From NCBI GenBank assembly GCA_937996705.1, contig CALKUQ010000018.1, positions 62,001 through 126,000 of the forward strand: a stretch of 64,000 nucleotides of DNA, read 5' to 3'. This document shows positions 1 through 9,113 of this stretch, one piece after another. Source of the DNA: an uncultured Chlamydiae bacterium (lineage in GTDB: Bacteria > Chlamydiota > Chlamydiia > Chlamydiales > 2-12-FULL-49-11). Under the pieces are notes generated by a model that did no database searches, had not been told where the DNA came from, and saw only the letters and a list, made by a program, of their open reading frames with translations. Position 1 is the stretch's first letter. Each line of letters opens with the position of its first letter. The translations under genes were made by a program, and so were the position numbers.

Positions 1-774
1 GAAAAATACAACTTAATCCTTGTGTCGACAAAATACGCGAAAGAAGAGCTTTCAAACATATATAAATCTTTGAACATAAACCATATGAGATTTTGTTTTT
101 GCCCCCATGGCCAATCTGATAAAGGAGTATTTGACTCAAATGCTATTTCCGAATTAGGCCAAGATCTTGTATTATTTTATGGAGAACACCAAAAAAGCAG
201 AATCAATCCACCTGATAACTATTTTATTGTAGGCAATTTCCGATTAGCCTATTACCAAAAATTCAAACAATTCTATGATGAGCAAATTGAAACGATTCTC
301 ACCCCCCTTCCGAAACAAAAAACCATTCTCTACGCACCCACTTGGAAAGACCAAGAGACCTCTACCACATTTTTTTCCTTTTGGAAAAATATCATCCAGT
401 TACTGCCGGATAACTACAATCTCATAGTTAAAATTCATCCCCTTCTAGAAAAACATTATCCTGCTCACACCTATGAAGCTCTATCCTACAATCAATTTAA
501 ACCTAACATTCTTACGCTGTTTGAAATGCCCTTGATTTACCCTTTATTAAACAAAATTGATGTCTACTTAGGAGACTACTCTGCTATTGGCTACGACTTT
601 CTTTATTTCAATCGCCCCCTTTTCTTTCTTGGGAACAAAAAAGTTCCCCTCTACGATTGCGGTATTCAAGTCTCATCCGTAGAAGAATTTTATCAAAAGA
701 TAGAAGAGACTCAAGATCATCTTTCTGGAAAAAGAATTGAAGAATATCAATACACATTTTCTCCTTTTTTATAG
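1..774 (+). CDS. TagB/SpsB-like CDP-glycerol glycerophosphotransferase family protein (5' partial)
   Basis: The reading frame is open to the left edge, so the N-terminus lies outside the window; the GTG at 22 is probably internal because the codons before it read naturally. The visible 257 residues hold the C-terminal GT-B-like half of the CDP-glycerol:poly(glycerophosphate) transferase family. Family signatures are a CPHGQSDKG segment with the conserved His, ILYAPTWKD, KIHP, and DVYLGDYSAIGYDF followed by RPLFFLG. Relatives transfer glycerol-phosphate-type units onto surface polymers, and in Gram-negatives they sit in capsule or glycan loci. The next gene downstream, 37 bases away, is a glycosyltransferase, which fits a surface-glycan role. 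The exact substrate cannot be read from the sequence. Confidence 0.75.
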   Translation, partial: EKYNLILVSTKYAKEELSNIYKSLNINHMRFCFCPHGQSDKGVFDSNAISELGQDLVLFYGEHQKSRINPPDNYFIVGNFRLAYYQKFKQFYDEQIETILTPLPKQKTILYAPTWKDQETSTTFFSFWKNIIQLLPDNYNLIVKIHPLLEKHYPAHTYEALSYNQFKPNILTLFEMPLIYPLLNKIDVYLGDYSAIGYDFLYFNRPLFFLGNKKVPLYDCGIQVSSVEEFYQKIEETQDHLSGKRIEEYQYTFSPFL

Positions 775-811
775 GATTTAAACTGATTGATTTTATATAA
801 TCTGACCCTAT

Positions 812-2323
812 ATGAAAAAAACTCAAATCGTATTTAATACACTCACGATCATATTAACCTGTTTTGCCCTTTGCGTAACTTTTAATATACCAAAAGGAAT
901 TGGGAATACCCTAAAGCCCCTATATTCCTCAAAACGATCCTTCAAAATAATGAACAGTTTGCTAATTAAAAAACCTATTGAGGAAGATAAATCGTTTGTA
1001 GTTGTAATTACTTCCTACAACAATCAAACTTTTTGCGAAAAAAATTTATTCTCAGTTTTTCAACAAACTTATAAAAATTACCGAGTTATCTATATAGATG
1101 ACTGTTCTAGCGACGCTACTTTTGAAAAAGCGCAAGCGTTTACAAAAGCGCTGAATCAAGAAGGTCGTATATCCTTTACTCGAAATCCTGTTAGAAATCA
1201 AAAACTAGCTAACCTCTACCCTGCTTATATGTCGTGTAAAGATGACGAAATTATTGTTTGCCTAGATGGCGATGACTGGTTTGCTCATGAAAATGTCCTA
1301 AAAGAGTTAAATGAATATTATCAAAATCCCAACGTTTGGATCACCTATGGCTCTGCAATAAATCATCCAAAATATGAAAAAAGAGATGGGCGCTTTATAA
1401 CAGATCAAATTCTACTTACGAATTCCATTCGAGAAAAAAAATTCTTTCTTAGCATGGTAAGATCGTTTTATGCAGGTCTTTTTAAACAAATAAAATTAAA
1501 GGATCTCCTTTACGAAGGAAGATTTCTACTCTCTGCAGATGATTTCGCCTTCATGATCCCCATGGTTGAAATGGCGCCAACACACACTCTTTTTATCCCT
1601 GAAATTCTCTATGTTATTAATGATGCTAATCTCCATAGAGAGCATATTACTATTGGTGACCTGCAAGAAAAACTCACAGTTTACTTAAAATCGAAGGAAA
1701 AATACACCCCACTTGATCCCTCATTCAACCCAAGAAATCTTGATTCAGAATTGCTTAATCAATCCCTTGATTTAATTGTTTTATCAAACGGGGACGTAAA
1801 CTCTTTACATAAGGCATTAAAAAATTACCTATCTCATGTCTCTCCACTCCGCAATATTTATGTTCTTTTCAATTCGTCCAGCTTGAAAAATATAAATGAA
1901 TACGACTTTCTATTGAAAGAGTTTCCATCGGTATCATTTATCCATGAAAGTGAGCTCTCTCTTAAGTCTCTTATTGAGACAAGCTCTGCCTATGTAGCAA
2001 TTGCAAGTGACAATTTGGAGTTAAACAGACAACTTGATCTAAGCTTATGCGTCAAAGAGCTTGAACTTACAGGGTCTATTAATTTCCTTATTGGAACAGA
2101 ACCCCCTTACCCAGATCTTGTTAAACTGAATAATTCTGTTGTTGCTGCCTCATTTGAAACGATAGTTAAGTCCAACAATCTTTCAAACAATAGGTTTTTT
2201 TCAATTTTTCAGAAGAACTTCCTCCTAAAAAATCTTATTCCCAATAAATCTGCATTTAATGCGGTCTATGATAAAAATAAAAACCGCTCAGAGACAACCC
2301 TATTTTTCTTAGACCCTCTCTAA
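812..2323 (+). CDS. Signal-anchored family 2 glycosyltransferase, two-domain
   Basis: A 503-residue protein. It starts with a basic N-terminus and one hydrophobic segment (about residues 8-26), then a GT-A domain of family GT2 beginning FVVVITSYNN, with the nucleotide-binding YIDDCSSDATF and the metal-binding DGDDWF motif. After residue 310 a second Rossmann-like segment (LDLIVLSNGD) resembles a degenerate second GT domain. It is paralogous to the two genes at 21.5-24.8 kb, sharing the NPNVWxTYG region and the order of parts, but its second half lacks the clear NRPxQLxxFLES motif. The single N-terminal anchor would place the enzyme outside the cytoplasm, odd for a nucleotide-sugar enzyme. Donor and acceptor are unknown. 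Confidence 0.85.
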   Translation: MKKTQIVFNTLTIILTCFALCVTFNIPKGIGNTLKPLYSSKRSFKIMNSLLIKKPIEEDKSFVVVITSYNNQTFCEKNLFSVFQQTYKNYRVIYIDDCSSDATFEKAQAFTKALNQEGRISFTRNPVRNQKLANLYPAYMSCKDDEIIVCLDGDDWFAHENVLKELNEYYQNPNVWITYGSAINHPKYEKRDGRFITDQILLTNSIREKKFFLSMVRSFYAGLFKQIKLKDLLYEGRFLLSADDFAFMIPMVEMAPTHTLFIPEILYVINDANLHREHITIGDLQEKLTVYLKSKEKYTPLDPSFNPRNLDSELLNQSLDLIVLSNGDVNSLHKALKNYLSHVSPLRNIYVLFNSSSLKNINEYDFLLKEFPSVSFIHESELSLKSLIETSSAYVAIASDNLELNRQLDLSLCVKELELTGSINFLIGTEPPYPDLVKLNNSVVAASFETIVKSNNLSNNRFFSIFQKNFLLKNLIPNKSAFNAVYDKNKNRSETTLFFLDPL

Positions 2324-2554
2324 CTGAAATTTCCTCCATGCGATGATTTTTTAGAGCAAAGAGAAATAATTTTCTGAATTTTTTCCCTTTTTAGGGAACT
2401 TGGGTTTAAAAATTACTTGTCTTAAATTGGGGATTCATCCTATCTTTGTCTATAAAATCTTTGTTTTGATCCAGTTATAGGGCGGGAAAATATTAATGCT
2501 TCCCATATTAACAATTATAGATTAATAAGAAGATTATAAAATTAGGGTCAATTT

Positions 2555-5068
2555 GTGAGCAAAATATTAATCATTGTCGAATCTCCGACTAAAATCAAAA
2601 CTCTCAAGAAATTTTTGACAAGAGGTTATTCCTTTGAATCTTCAGTCGGCCATGTAAGAGATTTGCCCAGCAAAAAGTTTGGGATTGATATTGAAAACAA
2701 GTTCACTCCAGAGTATGAAATCCTTTCAGGTAAAGAGGATGTAGTTAAAAAGATTAAAGCTGCAGCTAAGGGTGTGGACCTTGTCTATCTCTCCCCTGAC
2801 CCTGATAGAGAGGGAGAGGCAATTGCCTGGCATATTGCATCTGTTCTTCCAAAAGGAATTAAATACAAAAGAGTTACGTTTAACGAATTCACTAAGGATG
2901 CCATAAATGAAGCTCTTAAAAAGCCAAGAGACATTGATGAACACTTAGTAAATGCCCAACAAGCAAGAAGACTCTTGGATCGTATGGTGGGTTACAAAAT
3001 CTCCCCCATGCTACATAAAAAAATTCCCAGGAAGGGGGGAACCGGCTCTCTTTCAGCAGGGAGAGTGCAATCGGTTGCACTAAAACTTGTAGTGGATCGA
3101 GAGAGGGCAATTGACGCATTTATCCCCGTAGAATACTGGAATTTAGGCTCTTTTCTCAAGCAAGTGAAGGGTGCTGAAAGCAAATTTGAAGCACATTTAC
3201 ATGCAGTAGATGGGGTACGGGTCGAAAAGGAAAAAATTGAAGGAAAGAAAGTTTTCCTTATTTCCAATGAAAAAAAAGCTCTGGAAGTAAAAGAAAAGCT
3301 AGCAAAGGGAAAATACAAAATCACTTCGGTGCAAAAAAAGGAGAAGAAAAAGTCTCCCTCTCCCCCTTTTATTACCTCTACCCTTCAACAAGAAGCGGCT
3401 CGTCATTTCGGATTTGCAGCTGCTAGAACGATGCAAATTGCACAAAGCTTATACGAAGGGGTTGATTTAGGAAACGAGGGCACAGAGGGCTTAATAACCT
3501 ACATGAGGACAGATTCTGTACGTGCATCTCCAGAAGCAATCGAACATGCTCGTGAATATATCTCAAAAAAATTTGGAAAGAAGCATCTTCCAGAAAAGCC
3601 TAATGCATATGCTACAAAAAAAACCGCTCAAGATGCTCACGAAGCAATTAGACCTACAAATGCCCTAAGATCACCCGATCAGATAGAGTCGTTCCTAAAC
3701 AGCGACCAAAAAAAACTTTATCTTCTTATTTGGCAGAGATTTATAGCCTCTCAAATGACAAACGCCCTTTACGACACCATCTCCTCCGATATAGAGACAG
3801 ATAACGGTCTAACTCTTAGAGCAACAGGATCTTTATTAAAATTTCCCGGATTTCTCTCTGTCTATAAGGAGATGCAAGATAGCGATGAAGAGGCGTCTGA
3901 AGATGAGGAAAAGCGACTCCCAGATTTGAAAGAGGGAGAAGCTCTAAAACTTATCGATACATTTGCAACGCAATCTTTTACAAAACCTCCTGCCCGCTTT
4001 ACTGAAGCATCTCTGATTAAAGAATTGGAAAAATCTGGAATTGGAAGACCTTCTACCTACACAAGCATTATGCAGAAAATTGCAAGCAGATCGTACACAT
4101 CTAAGGAAAAAGGGGCTATTAAACCTACAGAACTTGGAAAAATTATCTGCCAAATGCTTGAGGAAAACTTTCCTAAAATCATGGATATCAAGTTTACTGC
4201 ACAAATGGAAGATGAGCTTGATAAAATTGCAGAGACCGATATCGACTGGAAGGCATTTTTAAAAGAGTTTTGGGATGAATTTTATCCAACTGTCGAACTT
4301 GCTGAGAAAGAGGCAAGAGTTCCCCGTATTAAAACTGATATGATTTGCCCTGATTGCGGAGCGCCTGTAGAAAAAGTTTGGGCAGGAGATAAGTACTTTT
4401 TAGGGTGCAGTAAATATCCTGAGTGTAAGTATACGGCTACAATAGAAGACACTACGTTTAACAAAGAAGATTATGCAGCAGATTTTGATTGGGAGCAACA
4501 ATGCCCCCTTTGTCAAGGTGAGATGAAAGTTCGTAAAAGCAGATTTGGACACTTTCTTGGTTGCACAAAATATCCTGAGTGCAAAGGGATTATTAATATC
4601 CCTAAAAAGGGAGAAGCTATAGACACAGAAGATCTTAGCGAACTTCCTAAATGCCCTGCAATCGGATGCACAGGACAAATTATGAAAAGGCGTTCCAGAT
4701 TTGGAAAAACATTCTACTCTTGCTCTGCTTTCCCTGCCTGCAACGTTATCGTTAACGACCTTGATGATCTTGAAGCAAAATATCATAACCACGAAAAAAC
4801 AGCGTATGAAAAACCGGCAAAAGGTGCACCAAGGGGGAGAAATGCCCTTAAAAAGCCTTCCAAGGATCTTGCAGCAGTGATTGGGGAAGAAGAGGTCTCA
4901 AGAGGGGAAGCGACGAAAAAAATTTGGATCTATATCAAAGAAAAAGATCTTCAAGACAAAGAAAACCGTCGTAAAATCATCCCTGACAAAGTTCTTGCTA
5001 AAGTGATTGGCAAAGAGGCTATCGATATGATGAAACTTGCCGGCTTTCTCTCTAAACACCTTTTATAA
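2555..5068 (+). CDS. topA: DNA topoisomerase I with C-terminal SWIB domain
   Basis: Type IA topoisomerase that relaxes negative supercoils. The 837-residue protein begins with the Toprim domain (ILIIVESPTKIKTLKKFL, PDPDREGEAIAWH). The catalytic tyrosine is Y316 in LITYMRTDSVRAS. Three Cys4 zinc-finger modules follow at about residues 595-735 (CPDCG..CSKYPEC, CPLCQ..CTKYPEC, CPAIGC..CSAFPAC). The last 75 residues form a SWIB domain (KKIWIYIKEKDLQDKENRR), a fusion characteristic of Chlamydiae that otherwise recalls eukaryotic SWI/SNF components. The start is GTG, preceded by AGGG eight bases upstream. A possible promoter, TTGGGG with 18-base spacer and TATAAA, lies at 2427-2456. The gene overlaps the 3' end of mreC by 6 bases, convergently. 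Confidence 0.97.
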   Translation: MSKILIIVESPTKIKTLKKFLTRGYSFESSVGHVRDLPSKKFGIDIENKFTPEYEILSGKEDVVKKIKAAAKGVDLVYLSPDPDREGEAIAWHIASVLPKGIKYKRVTFNEFTKDAINEALKKPRDIDEHLVNAQQARRLLDRMVGYKISPMLHKKIPRKGGTGSLSAGRVQSVALKLVVDRERAIDAFIPVEYWNLGSFLKQVKGAESKFEAHLHAVDGVRVEKEKIEGKKVFLISNEKKALEVKEKLAKGKYKITSVQKKEKKKSPSPPFITSTLQQEAARHFGFAAARTMQIAQSLYEGVDLGNEGTEGLITYMRTDSVRASPEAIEHAREYISKKFGKKHLPEKPNAYATKKTAQDAHEAIRPTNALRSPDQIESFLNSDQKKLYLLIWQRFIASQMTNALYDTISSDIETDNGLTLRATGSLLKFPGFLSVYKEMQDSDEEASEDEEKRLPDLKEGEALKLIDTFATQSFTKPPARFTEASLIKELEKSGIGRPSTYTSIMQKIASRSYTSKEKGAIKPTELGKIICQMLEENFPKIMDIKFTAQMEDELDKIAETDIDWKAFLKEFWDEFYPTVELAEKEARVPRIKTDMICPDCGAPVEKVWAGDKYFLGCSKYPECKYTATIEDTTFNKEDYAADFDWEQQCPLCQGEMKVRKSRFGHFLGCTKYPECKGIINIPKKGEAIDTEDLSELPKCPAIGCTGQIMKRRSRFGKTFYSCSAFPACNVIVNDLDDLEAKYHNHEKTAYEKPAKGAPRGRNALKKPSKDLAAVIGEEEVSRGEATKKIWIYIKEKDLQDKENRRKIIPDKVLAKVIGKEAIDMMKLAGFLSKHLL

Positions 5069-6103
5069 AGGTGGATAGATTTCTACATGAGTAATATCGT
5101 CCAAATCATTAGCTATGAGCATAGCTTCTAGGTTATAAGCAAAATCCCCCTCTTTGAGGGGGAAAATTTTTGTCACTGTAGCGACAGGAATTCCTTGAGG
5201 AAAGACACCATCTAGTCCACTTGTGATAAGAAGATCTCCCACTTTTAAAAGAGGTTTTTTCAATTTATCATGGATTGTATGTGCAGAACCCTCACTATCA
5301 GAAAATTCGTAGTTAAATCCAACCCCTTTAAGTCTAGGACTTCTCCCCCTCCAAAGAGGGTAGCTTGAGCCTCTAAGCTCTCCTTTGGCTAAATAAAGGG
5401 TCTCTCCGGACTCTCTAAGTCTGCCCTTAATCTCAGCTAACTCATCAAACATATGAGGATCTGCAAGACCTTCTTGGTACTGAAGTTCCTCTTCAAGTGA
5501 AACTACATTTTTCAATAGAGAAAAGTTTTGTTCATCTCCCCGGACTGCTCTCACAGCGGGGGCTAAGGAAGAGTCAGTAATTAACCTAACATACGATCTC
5601 TTTTCTTCTACTACTTCAATAATTCCAATAAGAGCCCCTTGTGAAAGAACTGGACTATTTTTTGCTAAAATTTTTACCTGAAGCTCTCTGTTTTCCTTTT
5701 CTCCTTTATCAATCCAAAAGCCACTGCCCCAAAACCCAGGATCTCGGAAAATTACTTGAGCACCCAGAGAATAGATCTCTTTTTCTAAAAGGAGGAGTAA
5801 ATCTCGAATTCGTCTCTGATAAAAAGGCTCATAATTTTTATCTTGCAAAAGCCCCTCAATCCTCCTAACATGCCCTTCAATACGGTCTTCTAAAAGGATC
5901 CAATTTCGAACTTCTGCCAAATCATCCTGTAATTTTTTATTCTCAATTTTAAGTTGTAAAAGCTCACTCTCTTCATGTCCATGATAGTTTCCATCAGCAA
6001 ACAAAAACTTACCTCGAAACTTATTTACAAAAGAACTCGGCAGATTGACAAATAAAAAAAGGAGGGCTGCAAGCAAAAAATAAGAAGCATACCTCTTTTT
6101 CAT
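5063..6103 (-). CDS. mreC: Rod shape-determining protein MreC
   Basis: A 346-residue bitopic inner-membrane protein that links cytoplasmic MreB to periplasmic cell-wall enzymes. It shows a short cytoplasmic KKR start, one TM helix (about residues 8-22), and a predicted coiled coil at about 45-65 (heptad-like LLQLKIENKKLQDDL). The periplasmic beta-barrel region carries the family hallmarks VRLITDSSLAPAVRAVRG and GDLLITSGLDGVFPQGIPV. Chlamydiae lack FtsZ and use MreB-directed septal peptidoglycan, so MreC is probably a division protein here. The ATG overlaps the tyrB stop by 4 bases, implying translational coupling in a tyrB-mreC operon. The same neighbour pair, next to recB/recC, occurs in C. 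trachomatis (CT637-CT640, from memory). Confidence 0.9.
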   Translation of the reverse strand: MKKRYASYFLLAALLFLFVNLPSSFVNKFRGKFLFADGNYHGHEESELLQLKIENKKLQDDLAEVRNWILLEDRIEGHVRRIEGLLQDKNYEPFYQRRIRDLLLLLEKEIYSLGAQVIFRDPGFWGSGFWIDKGEKENRELQVKILAKNSPVLSQGALIGIIEVVEEKRSYVRLITDSSLAPAVRAVRGDEQNFSLLKNVVSLEEELQYQEGLADPHMFDELAEIKGRLRESGETLYLAKGELRGSSYPLWRGRSPRLKGVGFNYEFSDSEGSAHTIHDKLKKPLLKVGDLLITSGLDGVFPQGIPVATVTKIFPLKEGDFAYNLEAMLIANDLDDITHVEIYPPL

Positions 6104-7278
6104 ACCACCGCTGCAATTGAATTTACTATATAGTCCATATTGCTAAAATTAAGAGCCGTTAAGTTGACTCTGGATTTCGGAGCAGTATAGATTGCAAATT
6201 CCTCACGCAATCTTATAGACTGGTCCTCTGAAAGACCAAGGAGGCAAAAAAATCCTTTACCCTCTTTCATATAGGGAAACCTATGATCGGGAATTTTAGC
6301 TTGGAGTCTTGAAAAAAAAGTTTGCCTGAGTTCCTGCATCCTAGCTCGAGCACTATCAACCTCTATTTCCCATATATTACGTAAGTTAGGGGTTTGTAAA
6401 ATTAGCTTTACAATCTCAGCTCCGTGTCTTGGAGGATTGGAGTAATTTGTTCGAATGAGAGACCTAATATTACGCCTCATTAAATCTACAAGGTGAGGAT
6501 CTCGCAAAGATGCATAAAGGGCCCCCACCCTCTCCCCATAAAGTGAAAACGATTTTGAAAAAGAGTGGGCAACAAAGCACTCGTGCCCTTTTTCTACAAA
6601 GTAACGTATGCCATAAACATCTTCTTCAAAACTCGAGCCGAATCCTTGATACGCAGAATCAAAAAAGGGGATCAATTTTTTTTGTCTAAATAGAATCTCT
6701 AGCTTTTCCCATTCTGCTTTTGTGAGGTCGTGTCCTGTGGGATTATGGCACTGCGCGTGAAGAAGGACTGCACTCCCCTCTGGCAAATTGGCTAAATGCT
6801 CAAACATTCCGTTCGGGTAGGGGTATTTATCAATCGTAAAACCTACTTTTCGAAAAATATTTTCATGATTTTCCCAAGTGGGATCGGGAATAGAAATCTG
6901 AGTGGTTAACTCATTTTTAATAAAATCTGAAATAATACGGAGGGCAGAAGTCCCCCCTATTGTCTGTGCACCATAAATGATAGCAGAAGAATTTTCCCCA
7001 AAGATTAATTTCTGAGTAGCTTTTACATACTCAAGATCTCCATCGATAGGGAGATAATTTTTCGTGGTATTTTTTTTTAAAATTTCCTCTTCTGCACTTT
7101 TAACAGAAGGAAGGATGATTGCAGATCTTCCATCCTCTTCTACAAGAATACCAACAACTAAATTAATTTTATTCTTTCTAGGATCTTTTTGGAACGCATC
7201 ATTAATGCCGAAAATAGCATCTGTTGGAATATCGGTTAGGTTCGAAAAGCGAGAATTTTTTGTTACCTCTTGCTTCAA
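6100..7278 (-). CDS. tyrB: Aromatic/aspartate aminotransferase, TTG start
   Basis: Class I PLP-dependent aminotransferase of about 392 residues. The PLP lysine sits in SFSKSFSLYGERVGAL. Other hallmarks are the LLHAQCHNPTGHD loop, FDSAYQGF with the conserved Asp and Tyr, and the SNPPRHGAEIV substrate-arginine region. Enzymes of this group interconvert aspartate or aromatic amino acids with 2-oxo acids. An in-frame extension to 7374 exists but would run antisense through the whole body of tRNA-Ala. A TTG at 7278-7276 has an excellent AGGAGGAGGG ribosome site three bases upstream (7282-7291), and the product then matches family length, so that start was chosen. The two tyrosine permeases at 28 and 32 kb may supply substrate. 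Confidence 0.92.
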   Translation of the reverse strand: MKQEVTKNSRFSNLTDIPTDAIFGINDAFQKDPRKNKINLVVGILVEEDGRSAIILPSVKSAEEEILKKNTTKNYLPIDGDLEYVKATQKLIFGENSSAIIYGAQTIGGTSALRIISDFIKNELTTQISIPDPTWENHENIFRKVGFTIDKYPYPNGMFEHLANLPEGSAVLLHAQCHNPTGHDLTKAEWEKLEILFRQKKLIPFFDSAYQGFGSSFEEDVYGIRYFVEKGHECFVAHSFSKSFSLYGERVGALYASLRDPHLVDLMRRNIRSLIRTNYSNPPRHGAEIVKLILQTPNLRNIWEIEVDSARARMQELRQTFFSRLQAKIPDHRFPYMKEGKGFFCLLGLSEDQSIRLREEFAIYTAPKSRVNLTALNFSNMDYIVNSIAAVV

Positions 7279-7299
7279 AATCCCTCCTCCTCTTATACT
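7270..7299 (+). promoter_or_regulatory. Probable promoter of tRNA-Ala
   Basis: A -35 box TTGCTT (7270-7275), an 18-base spacer and a -10 box TATACT (7294-7299) lie 17 bases before the tRNA. The spacer overlaps, on the other strand, the ribosome site and TTG start of tyrB, so the two genes overlap head to head here. Confidence 0.55.
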
Positions 7300-7316
7300 G
7301 AATCTCTCAAATCTAT

Positions 7317-7389
7317 GGGGTGTTAGCTCAGTTGGTAGAGCGCAACAATGGCATTGTTGAGGCCAGCGGTTCAAGCCCGCTACGCTCCA
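7317..7389 (+). tRNA. tRNA-Ala (anticodon GGC)
   Basis: A 73-base cloverleaf: acceptor GGGGTGT pairs with ACGCTCC (two G-U pairs), D arm GCTC/GAGC, anticodon stem CAACA/TGTTG with loop ATGGCAT (anticodon GGC), five-base variable loop, T arm AGCGG/CCGCT with loop TTCAAGC, and discriminator A. CCA is not encoded. The last ten bases overlap the 3' end of rpoD on the opposite strand, so the rpoD stop codon lies inside the acceptor/T-arm sequence. Confidence 0.95.
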
Positions 7390-9053
7390 TCTCCCTTCTC
7401 CACAGCTTCTAAAAATGCTTGCAGCTGCTTGGCTCGTGTCGGGTGTCTCATTTTGCGCAACGCCTTCGCTTCAATCTGTCTTACCCTCTCTCGAGTTACT
7501 TTAAAATAAACGCCAACCTCTTCCAAAGTTTTTGGTTTTCCATCTAACAGACCAAAACGTTCAATCAAGACTGTTTTTTCTCTGTCCGTCAAAGTTGCAA
7601 GCACTTCATTCATTTTATCTTTTAAGATTGAATAACCTGTCGCATCAGCCGGTGATTCCGTTGTAGTATCCTCTAAGAAATCCCCAAATTGGCTCTCTCC
7701 ACTATCTCCCACTTCCGCTTGTAGGGAAATTGGGTGTTGCGCAATCTTATAAATTTCTCGAATTCGATCAGATGACAATCCTAGCTCTTCCGCAAGTTCT
7801 TCAGGAGTCGGCTCTTTACCTGTCTCCATCATCAGCTTCTTTGCACCTCGAAGCACCTTATTAATTGTCTCAATCATGTGAACTGGGATACGGATCGTTC
7901 TTGCTTGATCTGCAATAGCTCTTGTGACAGCTTGCCTAATCCACCAAGTTGCATAGGTAGAAAATTTATAACCCCGTCTGTATTCAAATTTTTCAACGGC
8001 TTTCATAAGACCCATGTTTCCCTCTTGAATCAAATCAAGGAAAGATAGGCCTCTATTCGTGTATTTTTTTGCGATAGAAATTACAAGTCTTAAATTTGAC
8101 TCAACCATTTCACGCTTGGCTTCCTGGCTTTTATCCATCCATCGCTGCAACATTCGAACATCTTTTTTAAACTCATCGAGTGTTCTTCCTGCTGCAAGCT
8201 CTTTTTTCAAAAGCTTTCTTTTTGCTGCAAATAATTTCGCAAGGGCAAATCTGTTTTTTTCAGCTCGTGGGGTAAGCTCTTGAATCTCTTTTTCAATAAC
8301 AAGAAATCTTTCATAGCTTGTAAGAATCAATTCACCGAAGTCTTCAATTAAAGTATAACGAAAGCGCATTCTTCTTAAATAAGACTGGGTTCGGATACGA
8401 CTTTTTTCAACCTCTTCATGAATTTTAACGCGGTCAACTTTAGAAAGAGCCTCATTTCTGAGAGCTAGCAAATATTTTTCCAGTTGCGCATCTTCTTCCC
8501 TTAAAAGGTCTTTTAAGCGGGGGAGCATTTTAACAAAATGGTGCTTATCTTCAATTTCCTTTTCGGTCACTATCTTATCAAGTCTTTCTTTCGTGCTGAT
8601 CAGATAATTGGTAATAGAAATTGTCTCGCTTGTCGAATATCTGAAACGCATAATAATGCGCTCAATCTGCATTTGCGCCTTTTCAATCCTCTTGGAAATC
8701 TCAACTTCTTCTTCCCTAGAAAGAAGTGGGACTGAACCCATCTCTTTTAAGTACATCCGAACTGGATCGTCCGCCGATGCTTCAGCCCTTCTTGGAAGTG
8801 CCTCTACCTCTTTAGCCTCTTTCTTGCGCTCTTTTTGCTTTTCAACTTCTGCCTGATTGAAAATCTGAATGTCCATGCCGCTCAAAAAGATCAAAATCTG
8901 ATCAATTTGATCGGCTGAGTCAAAACTCATCGGCAGAATGTCATTTATTTCCTCATACGTGATATAGCCTTGATCTTTGGAGATTGCAACAATCTCCTCG
9001 ATTTTTTGCTGATACTGAGGATCAAAGGGTTGGTTTTCTTTTGTTTTTCCCAT
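7380..9053 (-). CDS. rpoD: Primary sigma factor of RNA polymerase (sigma-66 type)
   Basis: A 557-residue sigma-70 family factor. Region 1.1-like N-terminus, then region 1.2 (DDPVRMYLKEMGSVPLLSREEE), a non-conserved insert with charged helices, region 2 (NLRLVISIAKKYTNRGLSF, then YATWWIRQAVTRAIADQART for -10 recognition), region 3 (IRIPVHMIETINKV) and region 4 (LTDREKTVLIERFGL, then VTRERVRQIEAKALRKMRHP for -35 recognition). Length agrees with chlamydial sigma-66. The conserved regions 2.4 and 4.2 explain why near-consensus sigma-70 boxes can be read elsewhere in this window. Its own promoter is seen upstream. The end is antisense to the 3' end of tRNA-Ala. Confidence 0.98.
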   Translation of the reverse strand: MGKTKENQPFDPQYQQKIEEIVAISKDQGYITYEEINDILPMSFDSADQIDQILIFLSGMDIQIFNQAEVEKQKERKKEAKEVEALPRRAEASADDPVRMYLKEMGSVPLLSREEEVEISKRIEKAQMQIERIIMRFRYSTSETISITNYLISTKERLDKIVTEKEIEDKHHFVKMLPRLKDLLREEDAQLEKYLLALRNEALSKVDRVKIHEEVEKSRIRTQSYLRRMRFRYTLIEDFGELILTSYERFLVIEKEIQELTPRAEKNRFALAKLFAAKRKLLKKELAAGRTLDEFKKDVRMLQRWMDKSQEAKREMVESNLRLVISIAKKYTNRGLSFLDLIQEGNMGLMKAVEKFEYRRGYKFSTYATWWIRQAVTRAIADQARTIRIPVHMIETINKVLRGAKKLMMETGKEPTPEELAEELGLSSDRIREIYKIAQHPISLQAEVGDSGESQFGDFLEDTTTESPADATGYSILKDKMNEVLATLTDREKTVLIERFGLLDGKPKTLEEVGVYFKVTRERVRQIEAKALRKMRHPTRAKQLQAFLEAVEKGDGA

Positions 9054-9073
9054 AGCTCTTCTAAAAAGAACCT

Positions 9074-9102
9074 AATATACTAAGGGTTCCTAATATTGTC
9101 TA
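9074..9102 (-). promoter_or_regulatory. Probable rpoD promoter
   Basis: Read on the minus strand: -35 TAGACA (9097-9102), 17-base spacer, -10 TATATT (9074-9079). Each box is one base from consensus. The predicted start leaves a leader of about 15-20 bases before the ATG at 9053. Confidence 0.6.
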
Positions 9103-9113
9103 GTGTAGAATTT

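Noticed and set aside
4400..4792. 130-residue frame antisense to topA zinc fingers
   Set aside because: Shadow of Cys-rich coding sequence; topA is unmistakable.
7279..7374. Longer N-terminus for tyrB
   Set aside because: It would be antisense through the body of tRNA-Ala and encodes residues unlike the family; the TTG at 7278 has an excellent ribosome site.
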